DNA of 64,000 bases from Rhizobium sp. AQ_MP. GTDB taxonomy: Bacteria > Pseudomonadota > Alphaproteobacteria > Rhizobiales > Rhizobiaceae. The notes beneath the pieces were generated by a model. That model was not told the origin of the DNA. It was given only the letters and a program-made list of their open reading frames with translations, and ran no database searches. The first letter of the stretch is position 1; every line of letters begins with the position of its first letter. This document shows, in pieces, positions 18,237 to 27,696 of the stretch. The stretch covers positions 62,001-126,000 of the forward strand of contig NZ_JACJVI010000009.1 in assembly GCF_014237835.1 (NCBI RefSeq), read 5' to 3'. Position numbers and translations under genes: made by a program.

Positions 18237-18268
18237 AAAACAGATCGGCCGCCCGTGGGCGGCCGATC
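18237..18268 (-). terminator. Terminator after the RND transporter gene
   Basis: A perfect 12-bp inverted repeat (GATCGGCCGCCC / GGGCGGCCGATC, 18243-18268, two bases between arms) is followed on the minus strand by TGTTTT. It sits 12 bp after the RND stop codon. Confidence 0.8.
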
Positions 18269-18279
18269 AGGCGGTTCGA

Positions 18280-21200
18280 TCACTCCGCAGCGAGCGGTGG
18301 TAGGTTGACGACGTTGCCTTTTCCGTCGCTCTTGCGCGATACCGGCTGGCTCCTCTCGACGGCAGCCACACGTTTCTCCATGGCTTCCAGCGCCTGCACG
18401 TTCTTGCGGGCCAGGAAGGACAGGACTTCCGGGGTGAGCGGCTCCTCTTCTTCCTCCTTCTTGCCGACGAAGCGGCTGAAGATCCAGCCCAAGAGGCGGG
18501 AGACGTCGTCGAGGATCAGGAAGAAGGCCGGCACGACCACGAGGCTCAGCACCGTCGAGACGATGATGCCGCCGATCACCGCGATTGCCATCGGCGCGCG
18601 GAACGAGCCGCCTTCGCCGACGCCAAGCGCTGAGGGCAACATGCCCGCCGACATTGCGATCGAGGTCATAATGATCGGGCGGGCGCGCTTGCGGCCGGCT
18701 TCGACCATGGCCTCCAGGCGATGCATGCCCTGACGACGCATTTCGATGGCAAAGTCGACCAGCAGGATGGCGTTCTTCGTCACGATGCCCATCAGCATCA
18801 GGATCCCGATGAGGACGGGCATGGAGAGTGCGTTGTTCGTCAGGATCAGCGCGACCGCCACGCCGCCGATCGCCAGCGGCAGCGAGAACAGGATGGTGAA
18901 GGGCTGGATGACGTCCTTGAAGAGCAGGATCAGCACCGTCAGCACCAGCAAGAGGCCGAGAATCATCGCGTTGACGAAGCTCTGCTGCATCTCGGCCTGG
19001 ATCTTGGCGTCCCCGCTTTCGGCGAGACGGACGCTTGCCGGGATATCGGCATTTTCCACCGTCGTGCGGAAGGCTGCCGTTGCTGTGTCGAGGGCGACGC
19101 CCTGTGGCAGGCCAGCCCCGATCGACACGACACGGTTGCGGTCGTTGCGCTTGATCGACGAGACACCTTCCGCATAGTCGATGTCGGCGACACTGGACAG
19201 AGGCACCGTCGCTCCGCTTGACGTACGCACCTTGAGCGCGCGGATCGCGGCGAGATCCGTGCGCAGGTCGAGCGAGGCCTGAACGCGGATCGGGATCTGG
19301 CGGTTGTCGAGCGAGATCTTCGGCAGGGCCGCGTCGACGTCGCCGATGGTCGCCACACGAACCGTCTGGGCAATGTCCTGGGCGGTGATGCCGAGGCGGG
19401 CTGCCTCGTCTGCCCGCGGCCGAATCTGCAGTTCGGGACGGGGCAGGGCACCGTCGGCGCTGACGTTTGCGAGTTCGGGCACCTGGCGAAGCTTCGCTTC
19501 GAGAATGCCGACGGCCTGGTTCAGCTCTTCCTCGTTCTTGGAGAGGAAGTTGAAGGTGATATCGCGCTCGCCGCGGTCGTTGAGCTTGGTGATGCGGATA
19601 TCTGCGATGCCGGCGAGCTTGGTGAAGACCTCTTCCTCAATATCCCATTGCGGTCGGATACGGCCGTTCTCGGGCAGCTTCGGGAGATAGTCGCCAATCA
19701 GCGGAATGCCGCCGAGGCCCTTGTTGACGAGGGTCTTGGCCAGCGAGTGCTCGATGCGATCGAGATTCATCGTCACGCTGGCGCGGCGCAGTTCGCGATC
19801 CCCGCGGGGCGAGGAGCCGCCGAGGATGAAGATGCTCGCGACGTCGGGCACGTCCTTGATCGCGGCATAGATCTCGTCCGTCTTGCGCTCGGTCTCGTCG
19901 AGCGTTGCGTTCGGCGGAAGCTCGACAGAGAGAACGATACGGCCTGCGTCTTCCGGCGGGATGAAGCTGCCGGGAACGCCGGCGAGAAGGATGATCGAAC
20001 CGATCAGAAAGGCGATGGCCGCAATCAGCGTGCCGAGCCGTGAATACCAGCGGCGCGTCGTGAAGCGCACGAGCTTCGTGTACAGCTTCAGCGGCAGGCT
20101 GTCGTTGTCGTGATGGTCGTCCATCGCGTCTTCGGCCCGCATGAGATAGGCGGCCATCATCGGGGTGATGAGGCGTGCCACAAGCAGAGAGAAGAAGACG
20201 GAGAAGGCAACCGTCAGGCCGAACTGGATGAAATACTGGCCCGGAATCCCCGGCATGAAGGAGACAGGCACAAAGACCGCGATGATGGTGAACGTCGTCG
20301 CGATGACAGCGAGACCGATTTCGTCCGCAGCTTCGATCGCTGCCCGATAGGGCGTCTTGCCCATCTTGATGTGGCGGGCGATGTTTTCGACCTCGACGAT
20401 CGCGTCGTCGACGAGAATACCGGTCGCCAGCGTCAGCGCCAGGAACGAGACGAGGTTCAGCGAGAAGCCCATCATGTCCATGACCCAGAAGGTCGGTATG
20501 GCGGACAGCGGCAGCGCCACGGCGGAAATCAGGGTCGCACGCCAGTTGCGCAGGAAGAGCAGAACCACGATGACGGCCAGGATGGCACCCTCGATGAGAG
20601 TGTGCATGGCGGCTTCGTAATTGCCGTAGGTGAAGTATACCGAGTCGTCGATCATCTCGATCTGGACGTCCGGGTTTTCTGCGCGAACCGTTGCCAGGCT
20701 TTCCGCGACCGTCTCGGCAACTGTCACTTCACTGGCACCCTTGGCGCGGAAAACCGCGAAGGAGACGACCGGCTTGCCGTCGTGACGGGCGAAGGACTTC
20801 TGCTCCTGATAGGTGTCGATCACGCGGCCGAGGTCGGACAGTTTGACAAAACGGCCGCCGGGCAGGGCGATTGTCGTGTTGGCGAGGCTTTCCACGTCGC
20901 GGTTGTCACCCAGCGTACGGATCGACTGTTCCGCGCCGGCAACCTGACCGCGACCCGAGCCGAGATCGACATTGGTACCCTTCAACTGGCTGGAAATGTC
21001 GGATGCGGTGACGCCGAGTGCATCGAGCCGGTTCGGGTCGAGTTCCACGCGGACCTCGCGGTCCGAGCCACCGTAGCGGTCGACGCGCCCGATACCAGGC
21101 TGACCCTGCAGGGCGCGCTTGATCGTGTCATCGACGAACCAGGAAAGCTCGGCCAGGTTCATGTTTGGCGAGGAAACAGCAAAGCTCTGGATCGCCTGGC

Positions 21201-21603
21201 CTTCGACGTCGATCTTGGCGACGATCGGTTCGTCCACGGATGCAGGCAACTGACCGCGGATCCGGTCGATCGCGTCCTTGACGTCCTGGACGGCCTGTTC
21301 GGTCGGCACTTCCATTCGGAACATGACAACCGTCTGGGACTGCCCGTCCGTGACGGTCGAATTGATTTCGTCGACGCCGGTGATCGATGCCACCGCGTCT
21401 TCGATTTCCTTCGTTACCTGGCTTTCGAGCTCAGCCGGTGAGGCGCCACTCTGGGCGACCGTGATGGCAACCAGCGGAACGTCGATGTTCGGGAAGCGGG
21501 TGATCGGCAGCGCGTTGAACGACTGGATGCCGACGACGATCAGCAGGAAGAAGGCCAGGATCGGCGCAATCGGATTGCGTATGGACCATGCAGAGAAGTT
21601 CAT
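18280..21603 (-). CDS. RND efflux pump, inner-membrane transporter (HAE1/AcrB family)
   Basis: 1107-residue proton-driven multidrug-type exporter. The N-terminus MNFSAWSIRNPIAPILAFF begins TM1; two large periplasmic loops and twelve predicted helices follow in the usual order. The proton-relay aspartates are present in TM4 (ATGILVDDAIVEVENI). The cytoplasmic tail is charged and Glu-rich (KKEEEEEPL). It follows its adaptor gene by 14 bp on the same strand. No TolC-type outer-membrane gene or adjacent TetR repressor is in the window, so it presumably uses an outer-membrane channel encoded elsewhere. Substrate unknown. Confidence 0.93.
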   Translation of the reverse strand: MNFSAWSIRNPIAPILAFFLLIVVGIQSFNALPITRFPNIDVPLVAITVAQSGASPAELESQVTKEIEDAVASITGVDEINSTVTDGQSQTVVMFRMEVPTEQAVQDVKDAIDRIRGQLPASVDEPIVAKIDVEGQAIQSFAVSSPNMNLAELSWFVDDTIKRALQGQPGIGRVDRYGGSDREVRVELDPNRLDALGVTASDISSQLKGTNVDLGSGRGQVAGAEQSIRTLGDNRDVESLANTTIALPGGRFVKLSDLGRVIDTYQEQKSFARHDGKPVVSFAVFRAKGASEVTVAETVAESLATVRAENPDVQIEMIDDSVYFTYGNYEAAMHTLIEGAILAVIVVLLFLRNWRATLISAVALPLSAIPTFWVMDMMGFSLNLVSFLALTLATGILVDDAIVEVENIARHIKMGKTPYRAAIEAADEIGLAVIATTFTIIAVFVPVSFMPGIPGQYFIQFGLTVAFSVFFSLLVARLITPMMAAYLMRAEDAMDDHHDNDSLPLKLYTKLVRFTTRRWYSRLGTLIAAIAFLIGSIILLAGVPGSFIPPEDAGRIVLSVELPPNATLDETERKTDEIYAAIKDVPDVASIFILGGSSPRGDRELRRASVTMNLDRIEHSLAKTLVNKGLGGIPLIGDYLPKLPENGRIRPQWDIEEEVFTKLAGIADIRITKLNDRGERDITFNFLSKNEEELNQAVGILEAKLRQVPELANVSADGALPRPELQIRPRADEAARLGITAQDIAQTVRVATIGDVDAALPKISLDNRQIPIRVQASLDLRTDLAAIRALKVRTSSGATVPLSSVADIDYAEGVSSIKRNDRNRVVSIGAGLPQGVALDTATAAFRTTVENADIPASVRLAESGDAKIQAEMQQSFVNAMILGLLLVLTVLILLFKDVIQPFTILFSLPLAIGGVAVALILTNNALSMPVLIGILMLMGIVTKNAILLVDFAIEMRRQGMHRLEAMVEAGRKRARPIIMTSIAMSAGMLPSALGVGEGGSFRAPMAIAVIGGIIVSTVLSLVVVPAFFLILDDVSRLLGWIFSRFVGKKEEEEEPLTPEVLSFLARKNVQALEAMEKRVAAVERSQPVSRKSDGKGNVVNLPPLAAE

Positions 21604-21617
21604 GGCGTCGTCGCCCC

Positions 21618-22805
21618 TCAGTTGGAAACGCTGCTGGTTTCTTCCACCGGATTGATCCGGTCGCCGTCTCGGACAAAGACGCCTGCCTTGGCAACCACCT
21701 TGTCCCCTTCGCTCAGGCCTTCGATGACCTGGATGAGGGCGCCGTCCTGAATGCCGGTCTTGATCTCGACCATTTGAACCGTGCCGTCTTCCACTTTGCG
21801 GACCGTCGTCTTGCCACCTTCCGTCGTGATCGCCGACAGAGGAAGTGCCACGCCGCGGGCCTCGGCTACAGTGATTGCCGCGCTGCCAAACATGCCTACG
21901 CGGGCGGCGGCATCATCATCGAGTGCAATGTGGACCGAACCGAGGCGTGTCACCGGATCGATGATCGGCGATACGAGGCGGATGGATCCTGTCAGCGGTT
22001 CCGTTCGTCCGGCAACGGAGATCAGGGCCTTCTGCCCCTGCTCGAGGCGAAGGATATCACGTTCCGTCACCTGTGCCACCAGCTCGATCTGGCCGTCACG
22101 AATGACGGTAAAAAGCGGCTCACCTGCGCCCGATGCAATTGCACCAATGCGGGCATTGCGGACGGATATGGTGCCGGACACGGAGGACTTCACTTCGGTG
22201 CGGGCCAGGCGCAGATCGGTGTCGGCGATCTGGCTGTCAACAACCTTGATATCGGCCTCGGCCACAGTGATCGCCTGACGGGCGGTCTCGATGCGGGCGG
22301 TGGCGCTGGCAAGCGAGGTTTCCGCCTGTTCCTTTTGCGAGGTCGAGACGGAACCGGATGAGGCCAGCCGCGTTGCACGGTCAAACTGACGCTGTGCCTC
22401 CTTGAGGCTCGCTTCGGCTTCGACGAACTGGGCCCGATACTGGGCCAGGGCTGCTTCGGCCTTGGCGCGGTTCGCGACGAGCTGGCTACGCTGAAGGACG
22501 AGGGTGTCCTCGTTGAGGCGTGCCACGACCGCATCCGCCTGGACCGTGTCGCCCACGTCGGCCTCCAGTGACTTGATCTGCAGGCCTTCGACCTGAGGCT
22601 GGACCTGGACCTCCTCGACGGCCCGAACGGTTCCCGTCGCGACGACCCTGTCCACCAGATCGCGGCTTTCGGCAGGGGTGACGATAATCGCCGGAAGGTT
22701 CTGGGCCGGAGCGGGTGCGGCCGCCGGTTCCTGCGCGAATGCGACCGAGGCCGACAGCGACAGTGTGGCGGCGATCAGCACCGCCGTTGCGCGCGTTTGA
22801 AACAT
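21618..22805 (-). CDS. RND efflux pump, periplasmic adaptor protein
   Basis: 395-residue membrane-fusion protein (AcrA/HlyD family). The signal peptide is at residues 1-24 (ending ASVAFAQ). A lipoyl half-motif (VQVQPQVEGLQIKSLEADVGDTVQ), a long alpha-hairpin at about 110-190 and a second lipoyl half (TEVKSSVSGTISVRNARIG) are followed by beta-barrel and membrane-proximal domains. It links the RND transporter downstream to an outer-membrane channel. There is no lipobox Cys at the cleavage site, so it is probably soluble rather than a lipoprotein. Confidence 0.92.
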   Translation of the reverse strand: MFQTRATAVLIAATLSLSASVAFAQEPAAAPAPAQNLPAIIVTPAESRDLVDRVVATGTVRAVEEVQVQPQVEGLQIKSLEADVGDTVQADAVVARLNEDTLVLQRSQLVANRAKAEAALAQYRAQFVEAEASLKEAQRQFDRATRLASSGSVSTSQKEQAETSLASATARIETARQAITVAEADIKVVDSQIADTDLRLARTEVKSSVSGTISVRNARIGAIASGAGEPLFTVIRDGQIELVAQVTERDILRLEQGQKALISVAGRTEPLTGSIRLVSPIIDPVTRLGSVHIALDDDAAARVGMFGSAAITVAEARGVALPLSAITTEGGKTTVRKVEDGTVQMVEIKTGIQDGALIQVIEGLSEGDKVVAKAGVFVRDGDRINPVEETSSVSN

Positions 22806-23075
22806 GAGTCCCTTCCCAAAGAACGATAGTCGCAGATCTCGCCTTTATACGTGACGGAGGACCGTTCGGCTCACAGCCGTGGTGCTCCCAGACAATAACA
22901 CGCGTCTTCACATTTACGGCATCAGATATTCTCCACGAAGAGGTGGGGGATGAAAAAACGCCTTGCAAGAGCCGCAGCATGCGAATCTCTTCTGCATCGC
23001 ACAAATTGTTCGAGTTCGAACGATAGTGTTGCGCAAATGCCAGTCCAAAGCGCTGAATTGATAGGTGAAACCTAC
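22806..23075. other. Intergenic region upstream of the efflux operon
   Basis: Gap between the efflux adaptor start and the terminator of the pyrimidine importer. It must contain the adaptor promoter on the minus strand. No convincing gene, known operator or repeat is visible. Confidence 0.5.
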
Positions 23076-23107
23076 AAAAAAGGGCATGGGGATCGCTCCC
23101 CATGCCC
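23076..23107 (-). terminator. Rho-independent terminator after the ABC importer operon
   Basis: An 11-bp perfect stem (GGGCATGGGGA / TCCCCATGCCC, 23082-23107) with a 4-nt loop is followed on the minus strand by six T. It begins 25 bp after the stop codon of the substrate-binding protein gene. Confidence 0.92.
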
Positions 23108-23132
23108 GGTCTCGATTGTGGTCCGCCTGGTT

Positions 23133-24125
23133 TTACTTGAGGGCCGCGTCGGTGATCTCGGTCGTGAAGGCGCCGGTCGGCTCCTTGGTGATGACCGGAT
23201 CGGAACCGCCGCCAAGCAGCGTCTTGACCGTGCGATCATAGTCGGCCTTGTCCAGCGCGCCGTTCGAGCCGGCGGTCAGCTTGGCGACTTCGCCCATCAT
23301 GCGCTTCTGGTGCTGTTCGGTCTGGGCGCCCGAGGCATCATTCTCGAGCACGATTTCGGCAGCTTCATCCGGGTTGGTTTCAGCGTATTTCCAGCCCTTC
23401 ATCGACGCGCGGACGAACTTGACCATCTTTTCCTTGAAGGCCGGGTCGGCGAGCTTGTCTTCGAGGACATACAGGCCATCTTCCAGGGTTGCCACGCCTT
23501 CGTCTTCATACTTGAAGGTGACAAGTTCCTCCGGCTTGATGCCGGCATCGATGACCTGCCAGTACTCGTTGTAGGTCATCGTGGAGATGCAGGCGGCCTG
23601 TTTCTGCAAAAGTGGATCGACGTTGAAGCCCTGCTTCAGCACAGTGACGCCGTCCGGCGAGCCATCGGTCTTGATGCCGAGTGTGCTCATCCAGGAAAGG
23701 AACGGATACTCGTTGCCGAAGAACCAGACGCCGAGCGTCTTACCCTTGAAGTCTTCCGGCTTGGTGATGCCGGTTTCCTTGAGACAGGTCAGCATCATGC
23801 CCGAGGATTTGAAGGGCTGGGCAATGTTGACGAGCGGCACGCCCTTCTCGCGTGTGGCAAGTGCCGACGGCATCCAGTCGACGATCACGTCAGCGCCGCC
23901 ACCGGCCAGAACCTGCGGGGGAGCGATATCGGGGCCGCCAGGCTTGATTTCGACGTCCAGGCCTTCCTCCTCGTAGAAACCCTTGTCCTTGGCGACATAG
24001 TAGCCGGCGAACTGGGCCTGGGTTACCCATTTCAGCTGGAGGGTCACCTTGTCGGCGGCGGCGGCCTGCATGGCGGTCAGCGAGACCGCTGCAGCCAGTA
24101 GAAGGGATGCGAGTTTGACAGTCAT
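23133..24125 (-). CDS. ABC transporter substrate-binding protein (NMT1/THI5-like), likely pyrimidine importer
   Basis: 330-residue periplasmic binding protein. The signal peptide is at residues 1-24 (ending MQAAAA). The mature start VTLQLKWVTQAQFAGYYVA and the GFYEEEGLDVEI segment are typical of the NMT1/THI5-like group that binds pyrimidines and related heterocycles. It is the last gene of an importer operon with two permeases and an ATPase. Neighbouring hydantoinase, carbamoylase and PreAT genes suggest uracil/thymine-type substrates. A thiamine-precursor role is possible, but I see no TPP riboswitch. Confidence 0.8.
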   Translation of the reverse strand: MTVKLASLLLAAAVSLTAMQAAAADKVTLQLKWVTQAQFAGYYVAKDKGFYEEEGLDVEIKPGGPDIAPPQVLAGGGADVIVDWMPSALATREKGVPLVNIAQPFKSSGMMLTCLKETGITKPEDFKGKTLGVWFFGNEYPFLSWMSTLGIKTDGSPDGVTVLKQGFNVDPLLQKQAACISTMTYNEYWQVIDAGIKPEELVTFKYEDEGVATLEDGLYVLEDKLADPAFKEKMVKFVRASMKGWKYAETNPDEAAEIVLENDASGAQTEQHQKRMMGEVAKLTAGSNGALDKADYDRTVKTLLGGGSDPVITKEPTGAFTTEITDAALK

Positions 24126-24155
24126 TTCAGTTCCCTCTTTTCTTGTTAGTCCAAT

Positions 24156-25022
24156 TCACGTCCGTCCACCACGGACGGACGGATGCCAGAAGGTGACCCG
24201 GCGTTCTGCCAGTGCCACCAATCCGTAGAAGACCGAGCCGGCGAGTGCGGCAACCGCAATCTCGGCCCAGACCATGTCGACATTCGAGCGTCCAACCTCT
24301 GTCGAGATCCGGAAGCCCATGCCGACAATCGGGGTGCCGAAGAACTCTGCCACGATCGCACCGATGAGCGCGAGGGTGGAGTTGATCTTCAGGGCATTGA
24401 AGATGAAAGGCCATGCGGCGGGTAGGCGCAAGCGCACCAGGGTCTGCCACCAGGAGGCGGCATAGGTGTGCATGAGGTCGCGCTCCATGTGGCTGGCCGA
24501 AGCGAGCCCCTGCACCGTGTTCACCAGCATCGGGAAGAAGGTCATGATGACGACGACGGCCACCTTGGACTGCCAGTCGAAGCCGAACCACATGACCATG
24601 ATCGGAGCGATGCCGACGACGGGGAGAGCTGACACAAAATTCCCAATCGGCAGCAGGCCTTTCTGCAGAAACGGCGAGCGGTCGATGAGGATCGCGACGA
24701 TGAAGCCCAGACCGCAGCCGGCGACATAACCGGTCAGAACCGATTTGAGGAAGGTCTGCTGGAAGTCCGCCCAGAGGATGTCGGTGGAGGTGACAATCCG
24801 GGCCCAGATCATCGAGGGGGCTGGCAGCAGGATCGAGGGGATCTCGAAGCCGCGCACCACGCATTCCCATATGACCAGCAAAGTTGCCCCGAAGATCAAG
24901 GGCACGATGAGCGCGATGGTGCGCTTGGTCGATGCATCCTTCGGGCGCTGTCGGACGAGCCACTCGTTGAGACCCCAGGCGCCGAGCCAGAAGATGACGG
25001 CGAAGACGAGATAACCGTTCAT
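24156..25022 (-). CDS. ABC transporter permease (SsuC/ThiX-like)
   Basis: 288-residue BPD_transp_1 permease. Six or so membrane helices are followed by the cytoplasmic EAA loop DLMHTYAASWWQTLVRLRLP, which contacts the ATPase. The start overlaps the upstream permease stop by 4 nt (ATGA). It pairs with the permease at 25019-25906 as a heterodimeric channel for the importer. Confidence 0.9.
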   Translation of the reverse strand: MNGYLVFAVIFWLGAWGLNEWLVRQRPKDASTKRTIALIVPLIFGATLLVIWECVVRGFEIPSILLPAPSMIWARIVTSTDILWADFQQTFLKSVLTGYVAGCGLGFIVAILIDRSPFLQKGLLPIGNFVSALPVVGIAPIMVMWFGFDWQSKVAVVVIMTFFPMLVNTVQGLASASHMERDLMHTYAASWWQTLVRLRLPAAWPFIFNALKINSTLALIGAIVAEFFGTPIVGMGFRISTEVGRSNVDMVWAEIAVAALAGSVFYGLVALAERRVTFWHPSVRGGRT

Positions 25023-25906
25023 GGCTTGACCCCCATGCGAGCGAGCACCCGCGTATGGGCCATGCCGACGATCGAGACGAGCAGGGCGGCCAGGCCCGCC
25101 GCCATGAAGAGGGCTGCCCAGATCTGGATCGTCTGGCCGTAATAGGAACCGGAGAGCAGACGCGCACCGAGACCGGCGACGGCACCCGTGGGCAATTCGC
25201 CGACGATGGCACCGACCAGCGAAATGGCGATCGCCACCTTCAGCGAGGTGAAGAGATAGGGCATCGAGGCCGGCCAGCGGAGCTTCCAGAAGGTCTGCGA
25301 CTGACTGGCATTGTAGGTGTGCATCAGATCGAGCAGCAGGATGTCGGGGCTGCGCAGGCCCTTCACCATGCCGACGACAATCGGGAAGAAGGAAAGATAG
25401 GTCGAAATCAGCGCCTTGGGCATGAGGCCTGAGATGCCGATGGAATTCAGAACCACGATGATCATCGGCGCGATGGCAAGGATCGGAATGGTCTGGGATG
25501 CGATCACCCAGGGCATCAGCGATTTGTCCATGGCCCGGTTATGGACGATGGCGATGGCGAGCACGATGCCAAGCACGGTGCCCATGGCAAAACCCGCGAG
25601 CGTTGCCGAGAGCGTGATCCAGGCATGGTAGACCAGGCTGCGCTTGGAGGTGACGGCCTTGTTGATCGTCGTATCCCAGAGCTCCACGACGATCTGGTGC
25701 GGTGCCGGCAGAACCGGGCGCTCCTGCGCGAAGGTGCGTTCGACCACCTGGCTGAAGGTGATGTCTTCATTGGCACGGGCCGCCTGGTCGCGCACGAAAG
25801 GTGCGTTCAGATAGACGACGAAGACATGCCAGATGACGAGGATCGCCAGGATCACCGTGAGGACCGGCAGAATGCGGTCACGGAACGGGGAGGGGGCAGC
25901 CTTCAT
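25019..25906 (-). CDS. ABC transporter permease (SsuC/ThiX-like)
   Basis: 295-residue partner permease with an N-terminal helix (ILPVLTVILAILVIWHVFVVYL), a periplasmic insertion of about 60 residues and then the conserved transmembrane domain. Its EAA loop, DLMHTYNASQSQTFWKLRWP, closely resembles that of the second permease, suggesting gene duplication. It overlaps the small membrane protein gene upstream by one base (TGATG). Confidence 0.9.
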   Translation of the reverse strand: MKAAPSPFRDRILPVLTVILAILVIWHVFVVYLNAPFVRDQAARANEDITFSQVVERTFAQERPVLPAPHQIVVELWDTTINKAVTSKRSLVYHAWITLSATLAGFAMGTVLGIVLAIAIVHNRAMDKSLMPWVIASQTIPILAIAPMIIVVLNSIGISGLMPKALISTYLSFFPIVVGMVKGLRSPDILLLDLMHTYNASQSQTFWKLRWPASMPYLFTSLKVAIAISLVGAIVGELPTGAVAGLGARLLSGSYYGQTIQIWAALFMAAGLAALLVSIVGMAHTRVLARMGVKP

Positions 25907-26241
25907 CAGGCACCTCCTTTCGCGGGATAGAGCATCAGGGCCATCGACAGGACACCCAGCGCCACGCCCGCCGTCTGTACGGCGCTCAGGCGCTCGCCGA
26001 AGACAAAGAAGGCGATGACGTTGATGAGGACCAGTTGGGCAATGGCGGAGGCGGAGATCGCGAGCCCCAGCCCACCCTCGCGCATCAGCTTCACCATCAT
26101 CAGGTTGCCGACGCAGTAGAGGGCAAGCGAGGCCAGGAGTACCCAGAGCTTGCCGTTGTCGACATAGGCACGTGAGACGGTGGCGGCACCGAGGAAGGTT
26201 GCCATGGCGGCTCCCAGCCAGAGCAGGAAGGTGGGGTTCAT
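25906..26241 (-). CDS. Small four-TM membrane protein (SMR/EamA-like)
   Basis: 111 residues with four hydrophobic helices and almost no loops, in the style of small multidrug resistance proteins or a half EamA transporter. No conserved Glu in TM1 is visible (ATFLGAATVSRAY), so it is unlikely to be a classical EmrE-type proton antiporter. It overlaps its neighbours on both sides by 1 and 4 nt, so it is translationally coupled inside the importer operon. Its function there is unknown. Confidence 0.7.
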   Translation of the reverse strand: MNPTFLLWLGAAMATFLGAATVSRAYVDNGKLWVLLASLALYCVGNLMMVKLMREGGLGLAISASAIAQLVLINVIAFFVFGERLSAVQTAGVALGVLSMALMLYPAKGGA

Positions 26242-26618
26242 GGGGTGGCCTTCTTCAGAAGATGTGCGATGGAGGCTTCGATTGTCAGATAGACATGGTC
26301 TGGATTGTCGATCACCAAGTCGTTGGCGAAGCGCAGCAGTTTGAAACCTTGTGACTTCATGAAAGTGTCCCGATGCAGATCGTGCATCCGCCCTTCATCT
26401 GTTTCGTGGCTGTGTCCATCGACCTCAACAACGATACGTGCGGCAAGCCGGGCGAAATCGGCGATGTAGGGTCCGATGGGTGTTTCCCTGCGAAAGCGAG
26501 CCCCGCGCGGACGGAAATCACGGAGTATGTCCCACATTTCGCGCTCCGCCTTTGTGAGTTCGGAGCGCAAAGTGCGGGCGCGTTTGCGGGTCTTCGGGTC
26601 GATGTTGGAATGCGGCAT
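26238..26618 (-). CDS. DUF559 (Vsr-like endonuclease fold) protein
   Basis: 126 residues. Motifs TLRSELTKAEREMWDILR, FRRETPIGPYIADFARL and IVVEVDGHSHE are those of DUF559, a restriction-endonuclease-like fold related to the Vsr repair nuclease; the VEVDG segment supplies the acidic residues of the active site. No cognate methylase is nearby. The 3' end overlaps the small membrane protein gene by 4 nt. The start is the ATG at 26618 (alternative 26642); longer readings run into the repeat pair upstream and are not credible. Stand-alone DUF559 genes are common in rhizobia and of unknown role. Confidence 0.75.
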   Translation of the reverse strand: MPHSNIDPKTRKRARTLRSELTKAEREMWDILRDFRPRGARFRRETPIGPYIADFARLAARIVVEVDGHSHETDEGRMHDLHRDTFMKSQGFKLLRFANDLVIDNPDHVYLTIEASIAHLLKKATP

Positions 26619-26655
26619 CTGGTTGTGCCTTCCATCGATCATGGTGTGAGCAGTT

Positions 26656-26694
26656 GCCCCTCCCCAACCCCTCCCCACAAGGGGGAGGGGCTTT
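26656..26694. repeat. Palindromic repeat, family B copy 1
   Basis: GCCCCTCCCCAACCCCTCCC followed by ACAAGGGGGAGGGGCTTT. The reverse complement recurs at 26848-26886, about 150 bp away. It lies just upstream of the DUF559 gene. Confidence 0.8.
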
Positions 26695-26847
26695 CCCGCC
26701 GCCCTCGTGCTCAACGAAATCCTCCGCTGATGGCCCCCGCAAGGCCAGAGCAATGGCAAGCATGATCTGTGCCCCAACGTGGGCGTCATGCTGAGGTTAG
26801 CCACTCGCTGATGCGTTGCTGGCTGGGTGCGAGCGGTGCCCCGGGCG

Positions 26848-26886
26848 CCAAAGCCCCTCCCCCTTGTGGGGAGGGGTTGGGGAGGG
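26848..26886. repeat. Palindromic repeat, family B copy 2 (inverted)
   Basis: Reverse complement of the element at 26656-26694. The pair occupies the 289-bp gap between the importer ATPase gene and the DUF559 gene, where I see no other gene. Confidence 0.8.
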
Positions 26887-26907
26887 GTCTTCTTCCTCAA
26901 CGAACCA

Positions 26908-27696
26908 CTATTCCTCATAAGAATGCCCCGCCTTCAGGCCCTCGCGCACCCGATGCGCGATCTCGAGGAATTCTGGCGTCTCTCTGATATCGAGAGGGCG
27001 TTCCTTCGGCAGTGTCGATTCGATGATATCGGTCACCCGGCCCGGACGCGGGCTCATGACGACGATCTTGGTCGAGAGGTAGACGGCTTCGGGGATCGAG
27101 TGGGTGACGAAACAGATCGTCTTGTTGGTGCGGGCCCAGAGCTTCAGGAGCTCGGAGTTCAGGTGGTCGCGCACGATTTCGTCGAGCGCGCCGAAGGGTT
27201 CGTCCATCAAAAGCAGGTCGGCGTCGAAGGCGAGCGCGCGGGCGATCGAGGCGCGCTGCTGCATGCCGCCTGACAGCTGCCAGGGGTATTTCTTGGCAAA
27301 GCCCGAGAGGTTGACCAGCTCCAGCGTCTGTTCGATGCGCTTCTTCTTCTCCGCTGCACTGTAGCCCATGATTTCGAGCGGGAGCGCGATGTTGTTCTCG
27401 ATCGTGCGCCAGGGATAAAGGGCCGCTGCCTGGAAGACATAACCATAGGACCTTGCCTTGCGGGCGTCCTCCGGCGTCAGGCCATTGACCGTGATCTCGC
27501 CACCGGTGTGCTTTTCCAAGTCGGCGATCACGCGCAGGAACGTGGTCTTGCCGCAGCCGGAAGGACCGATGAAGGAAACGAAGTCGCCCTTCTTCACCTC
27601 CAGATTGACATTGGACAAGGCATGGACCGGTCCGTCATTGGTCTCGAAGGTGAGGCTGAGATTCTTGGCCGAGACGACCGAGTAGGGTGCATTCAT
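26908..27696 (-). CDS. ABC transporter ATP-binding protein (SsuB/TauB-like)
   Basis: 262-residue ATPase of the importer. The Walker A motif is GPSGCGKTT, the Q-loop is in YVFQAAAL, the signature is LSGGMQQRASIARAL, and Walker B is LLLMDEPFGALD, followed by the switch His in FVTHSIPEA. The start is the ATG at 27696 (MNAPYSVV). The gene heads the minus-strand operon ATPase - DUF559 - small membrane protein - permease - permease - binding protein. Its promoter region is shared with the divergent cupin gene and contains a 7-bp inverted repeat, GATCGCT-N7-AGCGATC, at 27758-27778. Confidence 0.92.
   Translation of the reverse strand: MNAPYSVVSAKNLSLTFETNDGPVHALSNVNLEVKKGDFVSFIGPSGCGKTTFLRVIADLEKHTGGEITVNGLTPEDARKARSYGYVFQAAALYPWRTIENNIALPLEIMGYSAAEKKKRIEQTLELVNLSGFAKKYPWQLSGGMQQRASIARALAFDADLLLMDEPFGALDEIVRDHLNSELLKLWARTNKTICFVTHSIPEAVYLSTKIVVMSPRPGRVTDIIESTLPKERPLDIRETPEFLEIAHRVREGLKAGHSYEE

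Noticed and set aside
20110..21441. 443-codon plus-strand frame opposite the RND transporter
   Set aside because: His/Asp/Arg-rich random-looking translation antisense to a well-supported gene.
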